DNA of 64,000 bases, from positions 1-64,000 of the forward strand of contig CAZHOR010000013.1 of the NCBI GenBank assembly GCA_964534325.1. Reading direction: 5' to 3'. Source of the stretch: JdFR-22 sp964534325 (GTDB lineage Archaea > Halobacteriota > Archaeoglobi > Archaeoglobales > Archaeoglobaceae). Positions 1-7,100 of the stretch are shown here, piece after piece. The notes beneath the pieces were generated by a model. It made no database searches. It was not told where the DNA came from and saw nothing but the letters and a program-made list of their open reading frames with translations. Both the position numbers and the translations under genes were made by a program. Each line of letters opens with the position of its first letter. Position 1 is the stretch's first letter.

Positions 1-62
1 CATGCTCTCTGAGCCCACTACTTAAATGTTGACGAAATTTATTGCAGATAATACACATCTTA

Positions 63-910
63 TTATTTGTTTATTTTAAAAAAAAATTGAGGTAACGTTA
101 TTTGTTTTGTTTCTAGTGTGTCTGCAAACCAGATGGTGCGTTGTGGGAATGCGATTTCGATGTCGTTCTCTTCTAAGGTCTTCTTTATGATCCATAAGAG
201 TTCCATTTTTACGTCGTACCATTGTCTGGAAGGTGCCCATATCCTGACTATTATATTTACTGTGTTATCGCCCAAATTGTCCACGAAAACCTTGTGATTT
301 AGGGTTTACGAGGGTTAGTGGGTGTCTCTCGATTATTTGTCTTATGATTCTTATTGCTTCGTCGGCGTCATCACTGTATCTGATTCCTACTGTGTATTCG
401 AATCTTCTGGCTACGTTGGCAAAGTAATTCATTATTTTGGAGGTGAACACTGTCTGGTTGGGCATCCTCAAGTATATACCATCAAATGTTCTCAGGATGG
501 TGGACATTACGCGTACATCCTCAACAAGGCCTACAGTATCAGCAATATTGACAGCATCCCCTATCTTTACTGGCCGTTCAGACATGAGGAATAATCCGGA
601 TATGAGGTTTCCTACCACGCTCTGGCTAGCAAAGACCAATGACTATACCCGCGATTCCGCCAGCAACCAGAAGTCCTGAGAGGTTTAGTCCCAGTATGGG
701 GAGGACAGACAGAAACGCTATTATGAATATTATGGCAGTTGTTGCTCTGGTTAGCATCTCCAGCTGGTCTTTTTTGACTTTATCGCTTAAAGCTCTCCTC
801 AAGTTCAACGATACTACTTTGGCCAAGATTATGGCTACCAGCAAAGTAGTGGCAACAACCAGGATATCAGCTAAGGTGACGTCCCCATACACGGTGATTT
901 CAGGTATCAT
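63..910 (-). pseudogene. MscS-family mechanosensitive channel, broken by two frameshifts
   Basis: Three reading-frame pieces read in order make one small-conductance mechanosensitive channel of about 280 residues. The first piece has two hydrophobic helices and the start of the pore helix (GLLVAGGIAGIVIG). The second resumes with FASQSVVGNLISGLFL, the classic continuation, and covers the beta domain. The third covers the C-terminal alpha/beta domain from VFVDNLGDN. Each junction, near 635 and near 290, is explained by one extra base. The start is taken as ATG 910, because it overlaps the stop of the upstream small gene (ATGA). With two independent lesions the gene is probably dead unless both are sequencing errors. 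A second, intact MscS gene lies at 14627-15454. Confidence 0.85.
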
Positions 911-1114
911 AGCCCCCACCCCATCAGCATTTTTCTACTTGCGATGACAACTCTTCTGCCTGAATATAATTCAACAGATTTTCTCATACCCTGTTGAAGC
1001 GGAGAATCCTTAAAATCCGTTTCAGCTATTGATTTACCACTGATATTCATAACAGCCTCTTGAATGCTTGAGTTGCACGCTATACGTCAATAGAACTCTG
1101 CTCGCTGTCCGCAT
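907..1114 (-). pseudogene. Small gene coupled to mscS, apparent frameshift, family unrecognised
   Basis: From an ATG at 1114 the frame starts MRTASRVLLTYS, then one extra base shifts the coding-like frame to ACNSSIQEAVMNISG and on to RRVVIASRKMLMGWGL. Its TGA overlaps the mscS start in an ATGA, the usual sign of translational coupling. A TATA-like GCATAAATT lies about 38 nt before the ATG. The intact protein would be about 68 residues. I do not recognise it. An internal ATG at 1050 could also start a shorter intact version of about 47 residues. Calling it coding rests on composition and the coupling, not on homology. Confidence 0.4.
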
Positions 1115-1369
1115 ACTTACCCTATTAAAAATCTTGAGAAATTTATGCTTGTCGGAAAATTCCACAGTCAACAGTCGGTTACAAAGAAGTAATCAAATAA
1201 TTTTTTAACTTAGGATCAAATGAGGTGGCAGAATGCTGGCTTTAACGCCTTGAAGACGGCATTACCATGCTTTATCTAGCTTGGGTAATAAATGGTTAAG
1301 GTTATAATGGCAAGCTTAAGTGTCTCTGAACATTTGTTATAAAAATAAAAATAGTTGAAAAATTAATGG
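1115..1369. other. Intergenic region, no gene seen
   Basis: AT-rich spacer between the decayed small gene and the YlbF-like gene. It contains a loose inverted repeat (AGCTTG near 1278 and CAAGCT near 1312). It also contains one copy of a short motif around 1160-1194 that recurs near 50907 and 52015 (see findings). I see no supported reading frame or RNA gene. Confidence 0.5.
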
Positions 1370-1726
1370 TTACTGGCGGTATAGTTCTCCAATGTCGAAG
1401 TCTATTTCATTGTTTATTGTTTCTATCACTTCACCCAGCACTTCCATAAATTTGCTGTAGGAGTCACCCAGGCTAACCATGGAATCTTTCTCTTTCAGTT
1501 TCTCCTGGATACTTGTCAGCTCATCTACCATTTCTTGATCGACTTCTCCAGATTCTTTTTTAGAAATAAGATCCTGCTGTTTTGCTTGGAACTCTGAAAG
1601 TAGTTCTTGAGCCTCAGAATCCTCCTTAAACTTTTCTTCCTTATCCTTCATCTCTTTATATGCTTCAGTTTCTTTAATCTCAGAAGAGAGATTAACAGCT
1701 TTTTCTTTAATCGTATCAGAAACCAT
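1370..1726 (-). CDS. YlbF/YmcA (Com_YlbF) family protein
   Basis: This 118-residue, all-helical, highly charged protein matches the YlbF/YmcA pattern: a first helix with VNLSSEIKETEAYKEMK, then a long central hairpin (AQELLSEFQAKQQDL) and a C-terminal amphipathic helix. Bacterial relatives act in a complex that influences RNase Y and RNA turnover. The archaeal role is unknown, so only the fold-level call is made. The ATG start is preceded by GGTGAT at good spacing. The gene stands alone, with about 260 nt upstream of the next minus-strand unit and about 420 nt to cspA. Confidence 0.75.
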   Translation of the reverse strand: MVSDTIKEKAVNLSSEIKETEAYKEMKDKEEKFKEDSEAQELLSEFQAKQQDLISKKESGEVDQEMVDELTSIQEKLKEKDSMVSLGDSYSKFMEVLGEVIETINNEIDFDIGELYRQ

Positions 1727-2098
1727 AATCGAATCACCTTTTTTCTTTCTACCTAACTTACACTTTATTTAGCTTTTCCCTAACATTCGACCATAAAACC
1801 TAGCCTTCATCCCCATCTCTCTGAAAAACCTACCCTCGCAAAAAAAGTAATGTAAAAGTTGAATTGATGTAATAGGATTCTACATCTAAAACCATTAGCA
1901 CTCATTGACTTTGTCTCTTTTATAAAGTATACCGCAGGAACGCCTTCTCCATAGCATTATCCAAAAGTAGTTATTAAACTGTCACACCTAGTAAGCTATT
2001 TACAAAGAGTAGTGTATCTCTCAAATTGCCCATACGGACTGGAAATTTCTCCACCTCAAAATGTAATTCGCCTAATCTTGCCTGATTTAAAGCTTAAA
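1727..2098. other. Intergenic region, no gene supported
   Basis: About 370 nt of AT-rich sequence between divergent genes. A minus-strand stretch near 1925-1980 reads DNAMEKAFLRYTL before a stop. It vaguely recalls the DNA-ESFF segment of some transposases, but it is too short to call. No RNA gene is seen. Confidence 0.4.
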
Positions 2099-2107
2099 CT
2101 TAAATAG
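2099..2107 (+). promoter_or_regulatory. TATA box of the cold-shock gene
   Basis: CTTAAATAG lies about 45 nt before the start codon of the cold-shock protein gene. A transcript starting about 25 nt downstream would carry a leader of roughly 20-25 nt including the GAGGTGA ribosome-binding site. Confidence 0.6.
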
Positions 2108-2149
2108 GTTGTAAAATAATGTGGAAAAAATGTTTTGTGAGGTGAATTT

Positions 2150-2341
2150 ATGAGAGGTAACGTAAAGTTCTTCAATGAGATGAAGAATTTCGGTTTCATT
2201 GAGCCCGATGAAGGCAACAACGACGTCTTCGTCCACAGAAGTGCAGTCCAATCGGGCACTCTAAACGAAGGCGACGTAGTCGAGTTTGAAATCGAAGCGG
2301 GCGATAGAGGCCCTAAAGCAGTAAATGTCAAGAAAGTGTAG
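2150..2341 (+). CDS. cspA: CspA-like cold-shock domain protein
   Basis: This 63-residue single cold-shock (OB-fold) domain carries both RNA-binding signatures: RNP1-like KNFGFIEP and RNP2-like DVFVHRSA. These small proteins bind single-stranded nucleic acid and melt RNA structure. GGTGA lies 7 nt before the ATG. The frame ends TAG directly followed by TAA, a tandem stop. The gene is monocistronic, with its own TATA box and no near neighbour on the same strand. CspA is patchy in archaea and common in mesophilic or psychrophilic methanogens, so ancient bacterial transfer is plausible. Confidence 0.93.
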   Translation: MRGNVKFFNEMKNFGFIEPDEGNNDVFVHRSAVQSGTLNEGDVVEFEIEAGDRGPKAVNVKKV

Positions 2342-2474
2342 TAAGCCAATTCAAGTAAAGAAAAAGAAGACCATTCTACAGGATTCTTTTCAATGCTCAA
2401 TTGCTTTATAATTAATCTACACAATTTTTTTTACTGTAGTTCAAAGTATAGAGCCAAAAAGAAAATATAAGTGA

Positions 2475-2562
2475 TTTTTATACACTAGAATATACATTAG
2501 AGATGTGTTAAGCGCAGTGAGACACCCCAATCTGACGGTCCAGCTTTCTGAAGCTGTTTTTT
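2475..2562 (+). terminator. Hairpin-plus-U-tract terminator, possibly ending a small RNA
   Basis: CAGCTT-TCTG-AAGCTG (2541-2556) is a perfect 6-bp stem with a tetraloop, followed at once by six T. A TATA-like TTTTTATA sits at 2475-2482. Transcription from it would start near 2507 and give an RNA of about 55 nt ending at this hairpin. I found no C/D or H/ACA box. Alternatively it simply terminates cspA read-through. Confidence 0.4.
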
Positions 2563-2631
2563 ACTTTTTATACTTTTATCCGAGCATTGCTAGCTTAATA
2601 TTAAATGACTGGCACGCCCTATCAAAAAGGA

Positions 2632-2645
2632 AAATATTATATATG
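2632..2645 (+). promoter_or_regulatory. TATA box for the HTH regulator, leaderless transcript likely
   Basis: An A/T run with TATTATATATG lies about 25 nt before the ATG at 2665, with no ribosome-binding site between. This spacing means transcription would start at or within a few bases of the start codon. Confidence 0.55.
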
Positions 2646-2664
2646 TCTTTAATAAATCGGATTT

Positions 2665-3024
2665 ATGGTTGAGTTAACGCAGAAAGACGAGAAGATCGCT
2701 TCATTACTCTCTGAAACAGGATTAAAAAGGACTACAGCCAGAATAATAGTTTACCTCTACAAAGCTGGCGAGTCAGAGTCAAGTAGCATTGAGGGGGGCG
2801 CTAACTTGAGGCAGCCTGAAGTAAGCTTGGCTATGAAGGAGTTAAAGGATTGGGGCTGGGTCAATGAGAGAGAATTGAGGAGGAAGGGTAAGGGCAGACC
2901 AATCAAGAGCTATAAGCTGGCACTTTACATCAAGGATGTAGTGCATGAGGTTGTTAATAAGAAGGAGGAAGAACTGAAGAAAACCAAAAAAGACCTTAAT
3001 GAACTGGAAAAAGCTATAGGCTAA
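2665..3024 (+). CDS. Winged-helix transcriptional regulator (TrmB/ArsR-like)
   Basis: This 119-residue protein has an N-terminal winged helix at roughly residues 8-80: helices around LKRTTARIIVYLYKAG, recognition-helix region NLRQPEVSLAMKELKDWGWV, then a basic wing RRKGKGRPIKSY. A charged C-terminal coiled-coil segment rich in K and E (residues 90-118) probably dimerises it. Such single-domain archaeal regulators bind promoter DNA. No ligand domain is present and the target is unknown. The likely leaderless promoter fits a weakly but constitutively made regulator. It faces the histone gene convergently. Confidence 0.8.
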   Translation: MVELTQKDEKIASLLSETGLKRTTARIIVYLYKAGESESSSIEGGANLRQPEVSLAMKELKDWGWVNERELRRKGKGRPIKSYKLALYIKDVVHEVVNKKEEELKKTKKDLNELEKAIG

Positions 3025-3061
3025 CCTATATAATAAAAAATAGAGATAAATAAGTGAGAAA

Positions 3062-3265
3062 TTACTGCTTAAGAGCTAGCTTGATGTCTTCAGCCTTGAC
3101 TGTTTTCCTGCCAGAGTGTCTGGCTATATCTACAGCTTTTCTGGCTATTTCGCTGGTGTAGTCTTCAAGTGCGTCCACCATCTTTTTACTGGCAGCTTCA
3201 CTAACTCTTGCTGCTCCAGCATTTCTCATCAACCTATCGATTGGTGCGGTTGGTATTACGGCCAT
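3062..3265 (-). CDS. Archaeal histone
   Basis: This 67-residue protein is a single histone fold. The N-terminus IPTAPIDRLMRNAGAARVS is typical of HMf-type histones, and the end RHSGRKTVKAEDIKLALKQ contains the conserved loop-2 and alpha-3 residues. It dimerises and wraps DNA into hypernucleosome-like chromatin. A near-perfect ribosome-binding site, GGAGGTGAT, lies 4 nt before ATG, as expected for an abundant protein. No other histone gene occurs in the window. Confidence 0.97.
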   Translation of the reverse strand: MAVIPTAPIDRLMRNAGAARVSEAASKKMVDALEDYTSEIARKAVDIARHSGRKTVKAEDIKLALKQ

Positions 3266-3296
3266 TTACAATCACCTCCTCTTATATCTGATTTAG

Positions 3297-3315
3297 TTAT
3301 TTAAGATATATATAG
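3297..3315 (-). promoter_or_regulatory. Histone gene promoter
   Basis: On the minus strand the block TATATATATCTTAAATAA provides overlapping TATA elements 35-50 nt before the histone ATG. It is followed at the right distance by the strong GGAGGTGAT ribosome-binding site. Confidence 0.6.
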
Positions 3316-3589
3316 TTTTTGATTAAAATTGCTCTCAGTTGGTCTCGGTGGTTATGGGAACAAGTAAACACTTGATTTTGAGTTTAAGGATAATATTTTT
3401 GAAAAATAAATTTATTAGTTTTGAGTATATACGAAAATAATTGATTGTGGTCTATAAGTGCCAATAAATTAAAGGATTGCCTCTATTCGCTCCAACAAAC
3501 TACCCCAAACCACATGTCCTCAACCAGTGCCCTAAAATTGTTTCAGTATTAACAGCAAACCATAATAACTCCTTATTGTACCTCATTCC
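3316..3589. other. Divergent intergenic region
   Basis: About 270 nt of AT-rich sequence between the histone and alanine dehydrogenase promoters. I see no open frame or structured RNA. Confidence 0.5.
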
Positions 3590-4567
3590 ATGGACATCTT
3601 ATGGGTTAATGGGCAGGAAGTGGAGAGTGTACTTGAGATGAGGGAAGTAGTGGAGAACGTTGAAAGTGCTTTCCGTTACCACGGGCTGGGGCGAGTTGAG
3701 ATGCCCTCCAAATTATATCTGTATTTCAAGAAGCACAACGGTGATCTAAGGGTTATGCCTACCTACGTCCCCGATTTAGAACAGGCAGGAGTCAAGATCG
3801 TTAATGTCCACCCCGATAACAAATCTAAGGGGCTCCCTACCGTCATGGGTACCTATGTGCTTAACGACCCCTCAACAGGAGCTCCTCTCGCCGTAATGAA
3901 TGCCACATACCTTACCGATGTGCGGACAGGAGCTGCAGGTGGAATAGCTGCCAAATACCTCGCCAGAAAGGATTCCAGAGTCCTGGGATTGATCGGCTCC
4001 GGGAGACAGGCAATAACTCAACTCCTGGCTACTTCAGAAGTTTTTGACCTTGAAAAAGTTCTGGTATCCAGCAGGAGCTTTCAGCACTGCAAGAAGTTCA
4101 AAGAATACATGGAAGATAAGGTTAATGCGGAGATAGAGATATGTAAAACCCCGGAGAAAGCCTGCAAAGCCGATATAGTGGCCACTACAACACCAGTAAG
4201 GGAACCCATAATCAAAGACCAGTGGATCGAAGAAGGAGCTCACATAAACGCCATCGGTGCCGACGCCCCCTCCAAACAGGAGCTTGACACCGAAATACTG
4301 AAGAGAGCAAAAGTCGTGGTTGACTCCTGGGAGCAGGCCAGCCACAGCGGCGAGATCAATATTCCTATATCAAGGGGTGAGATATCAAAGGATAACATAT
4401 ATGCGGAGCTGGGAGAGGTCGTGGCCGGAAAGAAACCCAGTAGAGAGAGCGATGAGGAGGTCACCGTATTCGATTCCACAGGTCTGGCGATCCAGGATGT
4501 GGTCACAGCAACACTGGTCTACAAAAAAGCCTTTGATGAGGGCAGGGGAACCAAATTAAAATTTTAA
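3590..4567 (+). CDS. ala: Alanine dehydrogenase / ornithine cyclodeaminase-mu-crystallin family
   Basis: The 325-residue length and order match the archaeal OCD/mu-crystallin family. The N-terminal substrate domain has KLYLYFKKHNGDLRVMP, with the lysine expected to bind the substrate carboxylate. The Rossmann dinucleotide site is GLIGSGRQAITQL (about residues 133-145). The C-terminal part has EEGAHINAIGADAPSKQELD. The Archaeoglobus member is an NAD-dependent alanine dehydrogenase interconverting alanine and pyruvate plus ammonia. Ornithine cyclodeaminase or imino-acid reductase activity cannot be excluded from sequence alone. The nucleoside hydrolase gene follows after about 30 nt on the same strand, so they may be cotranscribed. 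Confidence 0.88.
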   Translation: MDILWVNGQEVESVLEMREVVENVESAFRYHGLGRVEMPSKLYLYFKKHNGDLRVMPTYVPDLEQAGVKIVNVHPDNKSKGLPTVMGTYVLNDPSTGAPLAVMNATYLTDVRTGAAGGIAAKYLARKDSRVLGLIGSGRQAITQLLATSEVFDLEKVLVSSRSFQHCKKFKEYMEDKVNAEIEICKTPEKACKADIVATTTPVREPIIKDQWIEEGAHINAIGADAPSKQELDTEILKRAKVVVDSWEQASHSGEINIPISRGEISKDNIYAELGEVVAGKKPSRESDEEVTVFDSTGLAIQDVVTATLVYKKAFDEGRGTKLKF

Positions 4568-4599
4568 ACAGATCACCGATCTCTCTAAAAGTGAGTTCC

Positions 4600-5604
4600 A
4601 TGACCGCCAAAAATCCAAAAAAAGTTATCCTGGATGTGGACACCGGAATTGATGACGCTCTCGCTATTCTGATGGCACTCAAATCTCCAGAGCTGGAAGT
4701 TGTAGGGATTACCACCGTTGGCGGAAACACAGGGATCGAGAATGTCACCAGAAACACCCTACAGGTGCTGGAGCTGGCCGGATACGGTACTGATGACCCA
4801 ATTCCTGTAGCAGAAGGGTCGGGAGAGCCTATCAGTGGCTCAGAACAGATCACCTACGTCCACAAAGATGGGGAAGTAGTGGATGGTGAATACATCCACG
4901 GAAGAGATGGGTTAGCCAATCTGAGCCGTCAATTGCCTGCTCCATCCCTTAAGCCCGTGGAAGTCCATGCAGTGGACTTTATCATAGACAGCATTATGGC
5001 CAGACCGGGTGAGATAACCCTCATCACTACCGCCCCTCTCACGAACATAGCCATGGCGATTGAGAAAGATCCCCGGATAGCCGAATTAGTCGAGGAGCAC
5101 ATAATGATGGGAGGAGCCTTTGGCCTGACCGAATACGGTCACGGAAATGTGACGCCTGTTGCAGAGTTCAACGTGTGGCATGACCCTCTGGCAGCACATA
5201 AGGTGCTTTCCTCCATGCCCACCATCGCCGTGGGGCTGGATATCACCCACGACCCTTCTGTCGAGCTCAAAGCAGATTTATTGACCAAATTATCTACTGG
5301 TTATAGGGTAGAGAGTTTTGTTCACTCCTTAATCTCTTATTACGTTAAAAGAGGAGAGCGAGTTGCCTACCCCCATGACCCCATAGCAGTTGCCCTGGCT
5401 GTAGCACCGGAGCTCTTCAAGTGGGATTATTATCCTGTAGAAGTGGAGACCGAAGGCAGGCTGACCAGAGGGCAGACCATTGTAGATAAAAGACCGCAGC
5501 TGCCGGTGAAGAGAAATGAAGAGAGCAAGCCACGGATAAGGGTCTGCCACCACATTGACGGAAAGAATTTCATGGAATCGTTCATCAAAAGACTGAAAAG
5601 CTGA
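4600..5604 (+). CDS. Inosine/uridine-preferring nucleoside hydrolase
   Basis: The protein begins with the family hallmark DVDTGIDDALAIL, whose aspartates bind Ca2+ and activate water for cleaving the N-glycosidic bond of ribonucleosides into base and ribose. Further family segments are TTVGGNTG, HGRDGLAN, LTNIAMAI, MGGAF and HDPIAVA. Its length of about 334 residues is slightly above the usual 310. ATG 4600 is chosen over the in-frame GTG at 4591 because AAGTGAG lies before it. It is convergent with a ribokinase gene only 23 nt away. The pair would release ribose from nucleosides and then phosphorylate it. Confidence 0.92.
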   Translation: MTAKNPKKVILDVDTGIDDALAILMALKSPELEVVGITTVGGNTGIENVTRNTLQVLELAGYGTDDPIPVAEGSGEPISGSEQITYVHKDGEVVDGEYIHGRDGLANLSRQLPAPSLKPVEVHAVDFIIDSIMARPGEITLITTAPLTNIAMAIEKDPRIAELVEEHIMMGGAFGLTEYGHGNVTPVAEFNVWHDPLAAHKVLSSMPTIAVGLDITHDPSVELKADLLTKLSTGYRVESFVHSLISYYVKRGERVAYPHDPIAVALAVAPELFKWDYYPVEVETEGRLTRGQTIVDKRPQLPVKRNEESKPRIRVCHHIDGKNFMESFIKRLKS

Positions 5605-5627
5605 TCAGTAATCTTTATAACTCCCAA

Positions 5628-6527
5628 CTAAATCCCCAGCTTTTCCTTCCATTTCTCTATTTCTGCTCTGGTGGGGAGAGCTTCCTGAGCTCCCAATTTC
5701 GTTGTAGATATGGCCCCAGCCATGTTTCCTGTTTCAATCGCTCTTTCAAGGCTTTCTCCTCGGTCCAGAGCTGCAGCCAAACCACCACAGAAAGCATCTC
5801 CTGCTCCAGTAGTATCCACTACCTCGACCTCTATACCGGGAACCTTTTTGACTTCATCCTTAGATACCAGCATGGAACCTTCTTTTCCCAGGGTCACCAC
5901 TACTGCACGGGGTCCCAGCCCAACAACTTTTCCAGCAGCTTCTTCTACCGAGTCACTCCCTGCAAGGTCTTTGACCTCCAGCTCGTTGAGAATGAGAATG
6001 TCGACCATCCTCAAAGCCCCCTGAGGAAGCTTTCTGGCAGGTGCAAGGTTTAATACGGTCTTAACCCCTGCTTCAGACGCTTTTTCCAGCCCCTTTACTA
6101 CTATCTCGTCCGGCATTTCCAGTTGAGCCAGAAATACGGTGGACCTCTCCAGCAGCTCGTCTATCTCCTCCAGATCATCCAGGGTCAATGATTTATCCGC
6201 TCCGGGGGCAACAGCTATTATGTTATTGCCATCGGAGTCCACCATTATGTTTGCCGTCCCTGTGGGGGAACTGCTGATCTTGAGGTGGGTGGTGACAATC
6301 CCTTCCTTCCTCAGCCTATCCTTCAGGATGCTGCCGAAGTAGTCATCCCCAATACTGCCCACAAATCCCACTTCACTTCCCAACCTGGATGCTGCTACGG
6401 CCTGATTCATTCCCTTACCACCCGGAGACATGGTGAACTTTCCACCCCATACAGTCTCCCCTAACCGGGGAATCCTATCCGTTCTGGTGATGAGGTCGAT
6501 ATGTAGGCTACCCAATGCAGTTAACAT
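5628..6527 (-). CDS. rbsK: Ribokinase / PfkB-family sugar kinase
   Basis: The 299 residues hold the two PfkB signatures: GGKGMNQAVAASRLG near residue 36 and DTTGAGDAFCGGLAAAL near residue 240, with the catalytic aspartate in GAGD. The N-terminus LGSLHIDLITRTDRIPRLGE is ribokinase-like. It most likely phosphorylates ribose at O5. Nucleoside kinase activity, known in archaeal relatives, is the main alternative. A ribosome-binding site (GGAG) precedes the ATG. It ends in TAG at the normal family length. The nucleoside hydrolase opposite makes ribose the plausible substrate. Confidence 0.9.
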   Translation of the reverse strand: MLTALGSLHIDLITRTDRIPRLGETVWGGKFTMSPGGKGMNQAVAASRLGSEVGFVGSIGDDYFGSILKDRLRKEGIVTTHLKISSSPTGTANIMVDSDGNNIIAVAPGADKSLTLDDLEEIDELLERSTVFLAQLEMPDEIVVKGLEKASEAGVKTVLNLAPARKLPQGALRMVDILILNELEVKDLAGSDSVEEAAGKVVGLGPRAVVVTLGKEGSMLVSKDEVKKVPGIEVEVVDTTGAGDAFCGGLAAALDRGESLERAIETGNMAGAISTTKLGAQEALPTRAEIEKWKEKLGI

Positions 6528-6707
6528 ATTCTTACTCCAAGTAATGTATCAAATAAGTTTATTCTCCCATAAACTTTCTCCTTTACTAAGGAATTGGATT
6601 AGGATTAGAAAGAAAATACTGAATGAGCTCATTGAAAAGATTTTTAGTATAATATAACAGCGGGAAAATCAATTACACCTAAATATCTCCATTTCCTACT
6701 GGCAGAT

Positions 6708-7055
6708 ATGCAAGTGGAGAGTTTCTCCTTCGGGAGGATAACCATCGATGGAAAGGAATATACCAGCGATGTTATCTTATCCGGGGACAGCATGATCAAT
6801 TCCAGCTGGTGGAGGAAAGAGGGGCACAACGTGCATCCCGAAGATATAGGCGAAATAATGGACTATAAGCCGGAAATAGTCATTTTTGGGACTGGAGCAA
6901 ATGGTTCAATGAAGGTCAGCAATGCGGTTAAAGAGCAGCTCCAGCAGGAAGGAGTTGATGTTGATCAGATGTTGACCTCCAAAGCCAAAGACAAATTCAA
7001 TGAGCTGGTAAACGAGGGAAAGAAGGTCGTCCTCGCCGCACACCTGACCTGCTGA
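6708..7055 (+). CDS. Mth938-like domain protein (DUF498)
   Basis: This 115-residue protein spans a whole Mth938 domain: the start FSFGRITIDGKEYTSDVIL, the conserved WWRKEGHNV segment, then PEIVIFGTGANGSMKV and a C-terminal KKVVLAAHLTC. The family has a known fold (also in human AAMDC and NDUFAF3) but no established biochemical activity in archaea. The gene stands alone between two minus-strand genes. It ends with tandem TGA-TAA stops. Confidence 0.88.
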   Translation: MQVESFSFGRITIDGKEYTSDVILSGDSMINSSWWRKEGHNVHPEDIGEIMDYKPEIVIFGTGANGSMKVSNAVKEQLQQEGVDVDQMLTSKAKDKFNELVNEGKKVVLAAHLTC

Positions 7056-7100
7056 TAAAAGACTGTAGCTCTTTCTATTTCTACTACTATTCTTTATTTT

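Noticed and set aside
1925..1980. Transposase-like DNAMEKAFLRYTL stretch on the minus strand
   Set aside because: Only 13 residues before a stop, no terminal repeats and no second motif of a DDE transposase.
2507..2562. C/D-box sRNA
   Set aside because: Two CUGA boxes occur, but only about 13 nt apart, and no RUGAUGA C box is present.
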